A stretch of 36,416 bases of DNA, taken from assembly GCA_904391645.1 (NCBI GenBank), contig CAJFMJ010000005.1, positions 1 to 36,416 of the forward strand, given 5' to 3'. Source of the stretch: an uncultured Neglectibacter sp. (lineage in GTDB: Bacteria > Bacillota > Clostridia > Oscillospirales > Acutalibacteraceae). The stretch's first letter is position 1, and every line of letters starts with the position of its first letter. A program made the position numbers and the translations under genes. The notes under the pieces are model-generated. The model made no database searches, was not told the origin of the DNA, and saw only the letters and a list, made by a program, of their open reading frames with translations. This document shows, in pieces, positions 1 through 8,666 of the stretch.

Positions 1-1356
1 GGGGACCACGCCGCCCATCTGGCCCTCTATGACACCACCGACCGCACGGCGGAGGGGGCGCCCTCCTTTACCTTTACCTTCACCCGCCAGGAGAACGGCC
101 TCTATTCCTCCACCTGGCTGTACCAACTGTCGGAAGAGGTGCCCCATGGAACCGAACTGTACATTTCCCTAAACATCCCCAGACTGTACGGGTGGAGCAA
201 CGACTCCTATCAGACCCTGGACTGCCTGCTCAACGCTGACTTTTTGGTGACCGTGGATGAATCCTCTTCCTTCCGGTGGGAGGACTCCACCACCGACAAC
301 GGGGTGGAATTGAGCCATGTGGAAGCCACTTCCGAATATGTCATTACCCAGCTGGATATCCCCTTTTTCGGCTGGTTAAATTCCACCTTGACCATGCCCT
401 TTACCGTGGAGCAAAACCAGATCCCTCTGGGCTGCTATTTCCAGCTGACCACTGAGGACGGTACCGTGCTGTCCCCCTCCAGTTCCGTGCCTCCCGACAC
501 CTCCCTCCTAGACTACACCGGCTACAAAGGCGACGGTTCCCTCTCCGGGGCACTTGTTTTTGAGGCACCGCCAGAGGGCACCTCCCAGCTGGTCTTGACC
601 CTGTACGAGTACCCCACAGCCTTATCAGGGATATTCGGCTGGGATTACGACCCGGCGATCCTGGATGATCTCCCCCAGAAAAACCGGGTCACTGCAGAGT
701 TTACCATCGACCTGGAGGAAGGCCGGGTATACGCCAGCCAAAACTATGTCACCCAGGGGCGGCAGAAACTGGACTATCGCCTGAGCGCCGGCCTGGACCG
801 TGCCCCTGCTTGGGAAAATGGGTACATTGCCGGTGAGCTCAGCGACGCGTACATCCCAATTACCGTGTTCTTCTATGTCCAGGAAGAGGACTATCGGCCG
901 GTGGAACTGCGCTTCTATTGGGCCGGCCAGCTGATCTCCTCTTACAACTCCGTGGCACCGGACAGCAGCAGCGTCTATGACAGCTCCAGTGCCCTGCAGG
1001 GCTTGGGATACTACCAGGATGACCGGTACGGCTACGGGGAAATTCCCTTGGATACTTCGTCGGATCCCGCAGCCTCCTTGTATGGGGATGCCACCAAAGT
1101 CATTGCCTTTGAACTGTACGACATTGATTCCGGCACATTGAAAACGGCCACCTGCCGCTTGGAACTGGTGGACAGCATCACCGGCGAGGTGCTGGTTCCG
1201 GATGTGGCGCAAAACTTCTGGCAGGGCATTGACAGCGTGTACGGCACCCAAACCTGTTCGTTCCTCTATCCCAACCAAGGGGACACAGAAGGCCAAGAGG
1301 CAACAGGCTCTATGGAAAGCCAGCTAAGCCCCTCCCCTAACCCGGAATTCCACTAA
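1..1356 (+). CDS. C-terminal part of an unrecognised, probably secreted beta-rich protein (5' end outside window)
   Basis: The frame is open from the first base to a TAA at 1354-1356, so the gene starts upstream of the window. A GTG at 139 is in frame but has no ribosome site, and coding continues in front of it, so it is unlikely to be the start. About 451 residues are visible. They are rich in Ser, Thr, Asp, Tyr and Pro, poor in Cys and Lys, and show alternating hydrophobic patterns typical of beta-sandwich extracellular domains. No membrane anchor, LPXTG motif or catalytic signature is seen in this part. The last ~30 residues are low complexity (Gly, Glu, Ser, Pro). I do not recognise the family. 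A secreted or surface protein is inferred from composition only. A terminator follows at 1378-1420. Confidence 0.8.
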   Translation, partial: GDHAAHLALYDTTDRTAEGAPSFTFTFTRQENGLYSSTWLYQLSEEVPHGTELYISLNIPRLYGWSNDSYQTLDCLLNADFLVTVDESSSFRWEDSTTDNGVELSHVEATSEYVITQLDIPFFGWLNSTLTMPFTVEQNQIPLGCYFQLTTEDGTVLSPSSSVPPDTSLLDYTGYKGDGSLSGALVFEAPPEGTSQLVLTLYEYPTALSGIFGWDYDPAILDDLPQKNRVTAEFTIDLEEGRVYASQNYVTQGRQKLDYRLSAGLDRAPAWENGYIAGELSDAYIPITVFFYVQEEDYRPVELRFYWAGQLISSYNSVAPDSSSVYDSSSALQGLGYYQDDRYGYGEIPLDTSSDPAASLYGDATKVIAFELYDIDSGTLKTATCRLELVDSITGEVLVPDVAQNFWQGIDSVYGTQTCSFLYPNQGDTEGQEATGSMESQLSPSPNPEFH

Positions 1357-1377
1357 ACAAAGATAGACCTTCTTTTG

Positions 1378-1420
1378 CCAAGGCCCTTCCCCGCTTGATT
1401 GGGAAAGGGCCTTGGCTTTT
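1378..1420 (+). terminator. Rho-independent terminator after the secreted-protein gene
   Basis: Arm CCAAGGCCCTTCCCC is followed by a short loop and GGGAAAGGGCCTTGG (1401-1415), with one bulge, then CTTTT. It lies 22 bp after the stop of the upstream gene. Confidence 0.75.
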
Positions 1421-1559
1421 GGGAACCTTCCAAACCATTCTCTTGGTAAGCCCTCAGCCAGAGCGTTCTCCCTTTCTCCGTACGCTTTTATTTTACCGGA
1501 TATCCTAGAATTCATTGCAAAAAAGTCCAAAAAGTATAAAAAGATACCAGAAAATTTCC

Positions 1560-1588
1560 TTGACCGTCCCCAGAAATCAGTGTACAAT
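1560..1588 (+). promoter_or_regulatory. SigA-type promoter for the carboxylesterase at 1641
   Basis: TTGACC (1560-1565), a 17-bp spacer, then TACAAT (1583-1588). Predicted transcription start is near 1595, giving a ~45-nt leader with AGGAGG at 1625-1630. Confidence 0.75.
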
Positions 1589-1640
1589 TTATCTCGGAGT
1601 GAATTGTAATGAAAATTTTTTTGTAGGAGGAACAACGGTT

Positions 1641-3221
1641 ATGAAAGCATTTTCTATGTCCAAAACCAGCCCCATCGTGGAAACCCCCAAGGGCAAACTC
1701 CGCGGCTTCCACTATGACGGCGTCGATCATTTTTACGGCATCCGCTATGCCAAGGCCAAGCGTTTCCAAATGCCTGAGCCCATCCCCGCCTGGGAAGGCG
1801 TGAAGGACGCCGGCAGCTACGGCATGAACTGCCCTGTGCTCAGCGAACCCATGCCCGTTGGCGAAGTGATGACTCCCCACCGGTTCTGGCCCTCTTCCGA
1901 GCACTGCCAGTACTTAAACTTGTGGACCAAGAGCTGCGACCCCAATGCCAAGCGGCCGGTCTTGTTCTGGATCCACGGCGGCGGGTACTCCTCCGGCTCC
2001 GGCATTGAGCAGGTGTGCTACGATGGCTTCAACCTGGCCAAGGACGACGATGTGGTGGTGGTCACAGTCAACCACCGCTTGAATGCCTTTGGCTATCTGG
2101 ATATGTCCGATTTCGGCGACAAGTATTGGAACTCGGTCAACGTGGGCATGGCCGACCTGGTGGAGGCACTCCGCTGGGTACGGGACAACATTGCCTGCTT
2201 TGGCGGCGACCCCGACAACGTGACCATCTTTGGCCAGTCCGGCGGCGGCGGTAAAGTCACCGTGCTGGGGCAGATCCCCGAGGCTGAGGGCCTGTTCCAC
2301 AAGATGATCGTCATGTCCGGCGTTATTACAGGCAACGCCTTCTCCACCGACTGCACTCCCAAGGAGTTGGTGCTGGAGATCTTGGGCAACCTGAATATCC
2401 CCGAAGCGGAAGTGGAACGCTTGGAAAAGGTGCCTGTGCCCCAGTTTATTTGGGCTGTAAATAAGGCCGTTAAAACCATGGAAGGCCAAGGGAAACGCGT
2501 GGGCTGGGCCCCCAAGCCCAATGCCTACTACACCTGTGATCCCTTGGATGGCGATTTCAGCGCATCGTCCCTGAAGATCCCCACCATGGTGGGCACCGTG
2601 ATCGCCGAGTTTGGCATGGTGCATGACTTTGGCGACCGCAGCAAGCTGACCGTGGAAGAGCGGGAGAAGTATGTCAAGGAATATTACGGCGAGGAGGGCG
2701 GCCAGAAGATCCTGGACGAGTTCCGCAAGATCTATCCCGACATCAATGAAGTGTATGCTGCAGACCTGGAAACCTTCTTCCTCCCTGGCACGGTGGACTA
2801 CGTGCACAAGAAGGCCAAGGAAGCCAGCGCCCCTGTGTACAACTATATGTTTGCCAAGATTTTCGATTATGATGGCGGACGGGCTGCCTGGCATTGCGCC
2901 GATATCCCCTACTTCTTCCACAATGCGGACTTTATCCCCATCTGCCAGCAGGAAAACGGGGATATGCTGGACAAGGTGATGTCCGGGGCATTTGTGAACT
3001 TTGCCCGCACTGGCGACCCCAACACCGAGGGCCTGCCCCAGTGGGACAAGTGCGAAGACGGGAAGATGGTCACCATGGTGTTCAACGACACCTGCACCGT
3101 GAAGGAGAATATGCAGGATAAGCTGCTGCCCCTGGTGCTGCAGTACAAGCCTCCCTTCCAGTTTGCACCTCCGGCTCCCAGCGATGACGAGGAAGAGTCC
3201 GGCAACGCTTGGGTGTTCTAA
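1641..3221 (+). CDS. Type-B carboxylesterase (COesterase family, alpha/beta hydrolase)
   Basis: Predicted to hydrolyse carboxylic esters through a Ser-Glu-His triad. Visible elements are the oxyanion-hole motif HGGG (residues 112-115), the nucleophile in GQSGGGG (Ser200), the acid Glu323 in IAEFG and His418 in WHCADIPYFF, all in family order. The product is 526 residues, normal for bacterial members. The ATG at 1641 is chosen because AGGAGG lies 10 nt upstream; an earlier in-frame start at 1515 precedes the promoter and is rejected. No signal peptide, so cytoplasmic. It is monocistronic, with its own promoter (1560-1588) and terminator (3250-3290). The sequence around the usual EDCLYLN motif reads EHCQYLNLW. 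A paralogue of the same family lies at 21676-23262. Substrate unknown. An acylated sugar or xenobiotic ester is possible from context. Confidence 0.93.
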   Translation: MKAFSMSKTSPIVETPKGKLRGFHYDGVDHFYGIRYAKAKRFQMPEPIPAWEGVKDAGSYGMNCPVLSEPMPVGEVMTPHRFWPSSEHCQYLNLWTKSCDPNAKRPVLFWIHGGGYSSGSGIEQVCYDGFNLAKDDDVVVVTVNHRLNAFGYLDMSDFGDKYWNSVNVGMADLVEALRWVRDNIACFGGDPDNVTIFGQSGGGGKVTVLGQIPEAEGLFHKMIVMSGVITGNAFSTDCTPKELVLEILGNLNIPEAEVERLEKVPVPQFIWAVNKAVKTMEGQGKRVGWAPKPNAYYTCDPLDGDFSASSLKIPTMVGTVIAEFGMVHDFGDRSKLTVEEREKYVKEYYGEEGGQKILDEFRKIYPDINEVYAADLETFFLPGTVDYVHKKAKEASAPVYNYMFAKIFDYDGGRAAWHCADIPYFFHNADFIPICQQENGDMLDKVMSGAFVNFARTGDPNTEGLPQWDKCEDGKMVTMVFNDTCTVKENMQDKLLPLVLQYKPPFQFAPPAPSDDEEESGNAWVF

Positions 3222-3249
3222 CCTTTTCATAAAATGTAAGTAGAGAGCC

Positions 3250-3290
3250 AAAGAGGCTGTTGCAATGTTTTGCAACAGCCTCTTTCCTTT
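3250..3290 (+). terminator. Rho-independent terminator of the carboxylesterase gene
   Basis: Perfect 15-bp stem: AAAGAGGCTGTTGCA (3250-3264), a 6-nt loop, TGCAACAGCCTCTTT (3271-3285), then CCTTT. It starts 28 bp after the stop codon. Confidence 0.9.
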
Positions 3291-3332
3291 CGCCCCCTCC
3301 AGCTTCCCGGAGGGGCCCTTTCGGAAGGGAAC

Positions 3333-3375
3333 AAAAAAAGCGCCTTTGGGCAGGAGTGATCCCGCTCAAAGACGC
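3333..3375 (-). terminator. Rho-independent terminator of the DUF3737 gene
   Basis: Read on the - strand, a GC-rich stem (GCGTCTTTGAGCGGG paired imperfectly with CCTGCCCAAAGGCGC) is followed by seven T residues (AAAAAAA at 3333-3339). It lies about 70 bp after the stop of the gene ending at 3446. Confidence 0.75.
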
Positions 3376-3445
3376 CTTTGTCTTGTAAAAAAGTGTAGCA
3401 TCCCCAAGGTTATTTGTCAAGGGCTTCTTTCCAACCGCCGTACCC

Positions 3446-4303
3446 TCACGCGCAGGCTACGCCGCTTTTCCCCACCAACACTTCCCCTTGGGCCTCTTCC
3501 ACGTCCCGGATGACCTCCCCCACTTGGGGCACCAGGATGCGGCTGCCTGCCAACGGGTTCTTAATGCTGACCACCGGGGCAGTCAAAGTGGCCTGCACCT
3601 GGCTGCGCTCAAAGGCCAGGTCGCAATCCACCATTTCACAGTTGATCAGACGCAGGCCCTTGCAGTAACACAGGGGCTGGGTGCCGATGATCTTGCAGTT
3701 TTCAAAGGTGACGTTTTCGCAATACCAGGCCAGGTATTCCCCTTTCACCACACTGTTTTTCACCACCACGTTTTTGGCGTGCCAAAAGGCATCCTTGGTG
3801 TCGAACCGGCAGTTATCAAAGACCGAATCTTCAATGTACTGGAAAGAATACTTCCCGTCCAGCCGGACATTTTGAAAACGCAGGTTGGTGGAACGCATCA
3901 TAAAGTACTCCGCCTGGACATCGCAGTCCTCCATCTCCACCTGGTGGGTGAACCAGCCAAACTCCGGGGACACCACATGGCAGCCCACCATCTTCACCTG
4001 GGAACACTCCCGCAGGGCTTTGATGCCGTGAAGCTTTGTGTCCTCCAACTGGATGTGGTCCGAATACCACAGGGCTGCCCGGCAAAGCGGGGTCAACTCC
4101 GAATGACGGACCGTCAGCCCATGGTCATGCCAAAAGGGATACCGCAGGTTGAAAAAACAGTGGTCCACTTCCACGTTGCTGCACTCTTTCAAAGCGCTTT
4201 CCCCATCGGCAGGGCCGTCAAAAGCGCAATCTCTCACCAGGATCCCGGTTTGGCCGTACAAGGCCCGTTCCTGGTCAAAGGTTTCCTTCTCAATGATATT
4301 CAC
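3446..4303 (-). CDS. DUF3737 family protein
   Basis: A 285-residue protein made of short repeating strands of the type 'xxFxNCxF', with many Cys, Asn, Trp and His residues (for example FENCKIIGTQPLCYC and VVKNSVVKGEYLAWYCENVTF). This suggests a right-handed parallel beta-helix. I recognise the sequence as DUF3737, a family of unknown function common in Firmicutes. The GTG at 4303 is chosen as start because AAGGAGG lies 10 nt upstream. A longer in-frame reading runs through the upstream coiled-coil gene and is rejected. The start overlaps the preceding gene by 14 bp, so the two are probably translationally coupled. No signal peptide or membrane segment. The beta-helix fold is inference. Confidence 0.88.
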   Translation of the reverse strand: MNIIEKETFDQERALYGQTGILVRDCAFDGPADGESALKECSNVEVDHCFFNLRYPFWHDHGLTVRHSELTPLCRAALWYSDHIQLEDTKLHGIKALRECSQVKMVGCHVVSPEFGWFTHQVEMEDCDVQAEYFMMRSTNLRFQNVRLDGKYSFQYIEDSVFDNCRFDTKDAFWHAKNVVVKNSVVKGEYLAWYCENVTFENCKIIGTQPLCYCKGLRLINCEMVDCDLAFERSQVQATLTAPVVSIKNPLAGSRILVPQVGEVIRDVEEAQGEVLVGKSGVACA

Positions 4304-4628
4304 GACGCACACTCCTCCTTGGCTTCTCTTGAGGGGCCTCCTTTGTGGCAGCGAGGCCCTTTTCCAACTGATACACCAGATAATCCAAACAGTCGATTTG
4401 CTTTTGCTGGGTGTGGAGCTTTTCAAGCAGTCTGCCCCTCTGCTGGGAAAGCAGCTGCAGCTGCTCTTCCACACGGCCCTGTTGAAAACACTCCAGGAAC
4501 CTGCAGATGGTTTCCCGGCCGCACCCTGCATCTTTTAAGTTTTGCTCCACTGCCTCCTGGGAAGGCTTCACAGGGACACACTTCCTTTCCAGCACAGCCT
4601 TTTCAAGAAGGCTGACGGGCCGCGCCAT
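4290..4628 (-). CDS. Small coiled-coil protein of unknown function, coupled to DUF3737
   Basis: A 112-residue, strongly helical, charged protein. Residues ~27-45 hold a short Cys-containing segment (NLKDAGCGRETICRFLE). Residues ~55-90 form a probable coiled coil (QLLSQQRGRLLEKLHTQQKQ, then DCLDYLVYQLEKG). The tail is Arg/Lys-rich. The layout resembles small hypothetical proteins common in Clostridia and is faintly like the dimerisation helix of MerR-type regulators, but no DNA-binding domain is seen. The ATG at 4628 has only a weak ribosome site (GAAGG directly in front). The promoter at 4667-4695 lies just upstream, and the gene overlaps the DUF3737 start by 14 bp, so they form a two-gene operon. 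No function is assigned. Confidence 0.75.
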   Translation of the reverse strand: MARPVSLLEKAVLERKCVPVKPSQEAVEQNLKDAGCGRETICRFLECFQQGRVEEQLQLLSQQRGRLLEKLHTQQKQIDCLDYLVYQLEKGLAATKEAPQEKPRRSVRREYH

Positions 4629-4666
4629 CCTTCACCGGTTTTCGGCGCTCCCCTGCTTGCAAGACT

Positions 4667-4695
4667 ATGGTACCACTGGGAAAGCAAACTAGCAA
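4667..4695 (-). promoter_or_regulatory. Promoter for the coiled-coil/DUF3737 operon
   Basis: On the - strand: TTGCTA (4690-4695), 17 bp, TACCAT (4667-4672) preceded by TGG, an extended -10. Predicted start near 4660, about 30 nt before the ATG at 4628. Confidence 0.55.
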
Positions 4696-4746
4696 ATACT
4701 TAGATTGAATATGGTCACATAGGAAAAAGCTATTCCACTTTCCGGC

Positions 4747-4786
4747 AAAAAAGAGGGCACAGCCCATGGGCTGCACCCCCTCTTTT
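4747..4786 (-). terminator. Terminator of the sugar-catabolic operon
   Basis: On the - strand the stem GAGGGGGTGCAGCCC / GGGCTGTGCCCTC is followed by TTTTTT (AAAAAA at 4747-4752). It lies 25 bp after the last gene of the operon. Confidence 0.85.
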
Positions 4787-4811
4787 CACTGGTAACGTAT
4801 GAATGATGTTT

Positions 4812-6305
4812 TTATTCAGCCACGCCGCGGACCGGGTCAAACTTGATGGGGAACGCGGAGTTGGAGCTGGCATCCACCGTGAAGCCGTTGCCGTCTTCAT
4901 CAAAGTGGAAGTTGACCTTCTTGGTCAGGCAGGTTTCAATCCAACGGCAGACCACCTGGAAGGTGTTGTCGTCTTCCCAATGGCCGCTGGTGCACAGCAG
5001 CTGGGTCTGGTCAGCGGGGGTCTTCACCACATTGGTGATGCGGCCGCCGTAAGTAGCCACGCGGACAGGCACCTGCTCCCCAGCGGGAGTGGTGATGTTC
5101 CACACGCAACCGTAGTTGTCAAAGTCGAAGGAGCACTCTGCCGCCTCGATGACGTTGGCGCCGCCCATGAAGGAAGGCATCTCGGGGGACAGGAAGCCGG
5201 ACTCCACTTTGAACTTCTTCCCGTTGATCTTCTCGATCATGGGGCTGAAGGGACGGTAAGCGGGGTTGGGCACATTCAGGCGGGCCAGCTTGTGAAGCAG
5301 GTCGCCGTGAGCCTTCTCATCCTCAGCCAAGTCGTCGTTGCCGATCTTCTCCAGGAAGTCCCAGGTGAGATCCAGGGTGTTCTGAGCCCAGTGGGCGCCC
5401 ACTGCGGTTTCGGTGATGGAGATGATCATATCCTGCTCGGGGCAGACGATGGTGAACTGGCCCATAGCGCCGTCAGCACGGTACACGCCCTTGGGTTTGC
5501 ACATCCAGATCTGGAAGCCGTAGCCCAGGAAGTTGTCGAAAGCCTCGGGGTTGTTGATGGACTCGGTAGCGGACTCGTTCTGGATGGAGGTGGCCATCTT
5601 CACATAGTCCTCGGCCAAAATCCGCTCGCCTTCCCACACGCCGCCGTCAGCATACAGCTTCATCAGGCGCAGGTTGTCTTCCAGGGTGGCCAGCAAGCCG
5701 CCGCCACCGGTTTCCATACCGTCGGCCATGCAGTACCAACGCAGGTTGGAGGGGTCGATGCCGATCTTGGTGAACAGGTTCTCGGTGAGGAACTCATGGA
5801 GGCCCTTGCCGGTCTTCTTGCGGACGATGGCGCCCAGCATGGTGGAACCGGTGGAGTTGTACATGAAGGTGGTGCCGGGCTCGTGGTTCACCGGGATATG
5901 CATGAAGTCGCGGATCCAGTGCTCGGAGTTGCGGGGCATTTCATCCATGCCGCAGCCCATGCACAGCACGTCGCGCACAGTGAGTTTCTTCAGGTTCTCG
6001 CTGGGGTTCTCGGGGGACTCATCGGGGAAAATGTCGATGAGCCGCTCGTCCAGCTTCAGGATGCCCTGGGTGTAGGCAATGCCCACAGCAGTGGCAGCAT
6101 AGGTCTTGGTGTGGGACTGGAGGCCGTGGCGCAGGTTGGGCGCATAGGGAGCCCACCAGCCCTCGGTGCAGATCTTGCCGTGACGCATGATCATCAGGCC
6201 GTGCATCTCGGTAGTGCTGTGCTCCAGGGTGTCAATGTAATGCAGGATATCCTGGCTCTTGATACCAACCGATTCCGGTGTGGTACGCTCGAATTCTTTT
6301 CTCAT
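4812..6305 (-). CDS. Serine hydrolase, class C beta-lactamase/penicillin-binding-protein fold (S12-like)
   Basis: A 497-residue protein. Residues ~1-360 form a beta-lactamase-related domain with SxxK at Ser64-Lys67 (SHTKTYAATAVG), a tyrosine motif in FMYNSTGSTMLGAIV (YNS in place of YSN), and a third active-site region around GAMGQFTIV. Residues ~365-497 form an extra beta-rich C-terminal domain. Members of this fold include esterases and D-aminopeptidases as well as beta-lactamases. No signal peptide is seen, so a cytoplasmic esterase or amidase is more likely than a periplasmic beta-lactamase. AAAGGAG lies 9 nt before the ATG. It is the last gene of the operon beginning with the Gfo/Idh oxidoreductase (11031), 66 bp after the aldehyde dehydrogenase. 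A second member of the fold is at 16461-17651. Exact substrate unknown. Confidence 0.88.
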   Translation of the reverse strand: MRKEFERTTPESVGIKSQDILHYIDTLEHSTTEMHGLMIMRHGKICTEGWWAPYAPNLRHGLQSHTKTYAATAVGIAYTQGILKLDERLIDIFPDESPENPSENLKKLTVRDVLCMGCGMDEMPRNSEHWIRDFMHIPVNHEPGTTFMYNSTGSTMLGAIVRKKTGKGLHEFLTENLFTKIGIDPSNLRWYCMADGMETGGGGLLATLEDNLRLMKLYADGGVWEGERILAEDYVKMATSIQNESATESINNPEAFDNFLGYGFQIWMCKPKGVYRADGAMGQFTIVCPEQDMIISITETAVGAHWAQNTLDLTWDFLEKIGNDDLAEDEKAHGDLLHKLARLNVPNPAYRPFSPMIEKINGKKFKVESGFLSPEMPSFMGGANVIEAAECSFDFDNYGCVWNITTPAGEQVPVRVATYGGRITNVVKTPADQTQLLCTSGHWEDDNTFQVVCRWIETCLTKKVNFHFDEDGNGFTVDASSNSAFPIKFDPVRGVAE

Positions 6306-6371
6306 GGGAAAGCACTCCTTTCGAATTTTCGGATAGGACCTTACCGATTTATAAAACGTGCAAAGGCTTGC

Positions 6372-7811
6372 TCAGTTCAAAACGCCCTTAAAGGAGATCA
6401 TCTTCTGCTGGGTCATCTCTTCCAGAGTGGACACAGCACCTTCGCGGCCCACACCGGAATACTTGTACCCGCCAAAGGGCTGGTGGGCCAGGCGGTAGTT
6501 GCCCGTACCGTTGATGATGCAGGCGCCGGCCTGGATGCCGTTAGCCACTTTCATGGCAGTCTTCATGTCGGAGGTGATCACGCCGGAAGACAGGCCGAAG
6601 ATGGTGTTGTTGGCGATCTCCAAAGCCTCCTCCAAGGTATCAAAGGGGATGACGGGCCACACAGGGCCAAAAACTTCCATATCCCGGGCGATGTCCATTT
6701 CGGGGGTGACTTCAATGACCGTAGGCTCCACAAAAGCGCCGTTGCGCTTGCCGCCGCAGACGATCTTACCGCCCTGTTCCACGGTCTTCTGGATCTGGCT
6801 CTCCACGTCTTTTGCGGAGCTTTCCCGCACACAGGGGCCCATATCCACCGTGGGATCGGCGGGATCGCCCACTTTCAGCTGGCCCAGCCGCTGAGCCAGG
6901 TCCGCCACAAACTTGTCGTAAATACCGCGCTGGACCAGGAACCGCTTGCTGGCGCAGCAGGTCTGGCCTGCGTTGCCCACACGGCCGCCAATGGTTTCAT
7001 TGAGGGCCAGCTCATAGTCGCAGTCGTCAAAGATGATCAGGGGATCGTTGCCGCCCAATTCCAGGGAAACGGGCCGCAGGGACTTGGCGCAGGTTTCCGC
7101 CAGGGAAATACCCACGGAGGTGCTGCCGGTAAAGCTGACAGCAGCCACGCGGGAATCCGCAGCAGCGGCGGCGCCGATCACGCTGCCACGGCCGGTGATA
7201 CAGCACACGGCGTTGGCAGGCACACCGGCCTCCACCAGCAGCTCAACCAGCAGGATAGCGCTGCGGGGGGTCTTGCTAGAGGGCATCAGCACAACGCTGT
7301 TGCCGGTGACCAGCATGGGGGCCAGCTTATGGGCAGCCAGCTCAAAGGGATAGTTAAAGGGAACAATGTTGGCAAACACGCCCAAAGGCTCATGGATGGT
7401 AAAGGCCACGTCGCCCTGGGAACGGGTTTCACCGTTGTAGGGCAGGCTCTTGCCGTAGAAGGTGTAGGCAGCTGCATTGTAAATGCGGAAAATGGCAGCA
7501 TTGGCAAACACTTCGGTGCGGCACTGTTCAATGGGCTTGCCGCCCTCTTCGCACATGACCTTGGCGATTTTCTCCACCATGTCAGGGGCGGTGAGGAGCT
7601 GGCAATATTTCTCAATGATGGCCTCTCTCTCGTGGAGGGGAACGGCGTTCCACTCCTTCTGGCCTTCCACTGCCAGGGCAATGGCACGGTTCAGGTCCTC
7701 CAATGTAGCCTCAGGGACAGTGTCGATCACTTGGCCGGTGGCGGGGTTGACTACTTGGGAAACCTTCCCATCGGAAGCATCTACGTGCTTGCCGCCAATA
7801 AACATCTGCAT
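6372..7811 (-). CDS. NAD(P)-dependent aldehyde dehydrogenase family protein
   Basis: Oxidises an aldehyde to a carboxylate with NAD(P)+. All core motifs are present: Asn152 in PFNYP, FTGS (227-230), the general base Glu251 in LELGGN, the catalytic Cys285 in GQTCC, and a C-terminal PFGGYKYSGVGREG segment. Length is 479 residues, typical of the superfamily. The sequence is closest in feel to the lactaldehyde/succinate-semialdehyde group, but substrate cannot be fixed by eye. AGGAGG lies 7 nt before the ATG at 7811. It sits 18 bp after the sugar isomerase gene in the same operon, so it probably oxidises an aldehyde made during breakdown of the imported sugar, or one released from an acyl substituent (inference). 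Confidence 0.92.
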   Translation of the reverse strand: MQMFIGGKHVDASDGKVSQVVNPATGQVIDTVPEATLEDLNRAIALAVEGQKEWNAVPLHEREAIIEKYCQLLTAPDMVEKIAKVMCEEGGKPIEQCRTEVFANAAIFRIYNAAAYTFYGKSLPYNGETRSQGDVAFTIHEPLGVFANIVPFNYPFELAAHKLAPMLVTGNSVVLMPSSKTPRSAILLVELLVEAGVPANAVCCITGRGSVIGAAAAADSRVAAVSFTGSTSVGISLAETCAKSLRPVSLELGGNDPLIIFDDCDYELALNETIGGRVGNAGQTCCASKRFLVQRGIYDKFVADLAQRLGQLKVGDPADPTVDMGPCVRESSAKDVESQIQKTVEQGGKIVCGGKRNGAFVEPTVIEVTPEMDIARDMEVFGPVWPVIPFDTLEEALEIANNTIFGLSSGVITSDMKTAMKVANGIQAGACIINGTGNYRLAHQPFGGYKYSGVGREGAVSTLEEMTQQKMISFKGVLN

Positions 7812-7829
7812 AGGGGCTCCTCCTCTCTC

Positions 7830-8666
7830 TTAATCCAGGGCGCTGAGATATTCCCGGTCCGCCAAGATGGTGGTGAAGTTGTCGCCGGTATAGGCATACT
7901 CACGCTCCACAATGTAGGCCTTGGCGCCCTGGGCATCGGCAGCCTTCTTCAACTCGGGCATATTGATCAAGCCGTCGCCCAGCTTGCAGTTGATCTTCTG
8001 GTGCTCCTCGAACAGGACCTTCTGCTCGGGGGTGAAGATGGGCCGCCCATCGGGGCCGCGCTTCACCTGGCCGAACAGGTGGTGCAGGTCGTCCTCCGGC
8101 CCCAGCACCTTGGAGGTTTCTTTCACATGGATCAGGTCAAAGCGGCCGGCATGAGCGTTGACAAACTCTGCGGCGTTGACCCCGGCACGCCACGCCCAGG
8201 CGGCGTCCAGCTCAAAGGTCACCAGGTCGGGATCGGTGTTGTTCAGGAAAATGTCAATGACCGTTTCGTCGCCATAGCGGTCAAAGTCGTTGTTGTGGTT
8301 GTGATACCCATAGCGCAGGCCGGCAGCCTTTGCCTTTTTGCCCAGCTGGTTTAAAAGTTCCGCCTTCTCATAGGCTTCCTCCCTGGAACCCACGCGCAGG
8401 CCGGGGCAGACGATAAACTTCACGCCGGTTTCCGGCAGGTACTCCAGCATCTTGTCGGTATCCGGGATATCCACATGGGCGCTGATGGCAGTGAGGTCAT
8501 ACTCCTCCAGCACCTTTTTGAGCTCCTTGGGGGTGTACTCATCGTAGGGGCCGTGGAACAGCTCCAGGCCGGTGTACCCAGCTCGGTGAGCCATATCCAG
8601 ATAGCCCTTGAAATCACGAGTGATCTCTCCCACAAAGGACGCTGTGATCAAATAAATGTCTTTCAA
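7830..8666 (-). CDS. Sugar phosphate isomerase/epimerase (TIM barrel, AP-endonuclease-2-like)
   Basis: A 278-residue protein of the xylose-isomerase-like TIM-barrel family. Putative metal and substrate residues fall at the usual strand ends: Glu35 (GLELFHG), His64 (SAHVD), His122/His124 (YHNHNNDF), the FELDAAWA segment (151-158), His180 (HVKE) and Glu254 (VEREY). Such enzymes isomerise or epimerise free sugars, sugar phosphates or keto-sugars. The start is TTG at 8666, supported by AGGAGG 10 nt upstream. The TTG overlaps the TGA of the preceding epimerase gene as TTGA, so translation is coupled. Family members often occur with Gfo/Idh oxidoreductases, as here. Exact reaction not determinable. 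Confidence 0.88.
   Translation of the reverse strand: MKDIYLITASFVGEITRDFKGYLDMAHRAGYTGLELFHGPYDEYTPKELKKVLEEYDLTAISAHVDIPDTDKMLEYLPETGVKFIVCPGLRVGSREEAYEKAELLNQLGKKAKAAGLRYGYHNHNNDFDRYGDETVIDIFLNNTDPDLVTFELDAAWAWRAGVNAAEFVNAHAGRFDLIHVKETSKVLGPEDDLHHLFGQVKRGPDGRPIFTPEQKVLFEEHQKINCKLGDGLINMPELKKAADAQGAKAYIVEREYAYTGDNFTTILADREYLSALD

Noticed and set aside
1914-3275. 453-codon open frame on the - strand
   Set aside because: Antisense shadow of the first carboxylesterase and its terminator.
4803-8354. 1183-codon open frame on the + strand
   Set aside because: It lies opposite three real - strand genes with full family motifs. Its translation is His/Gly/Ala/Val-rich and it has no ribosome site, so it is a GC-driven shadow.
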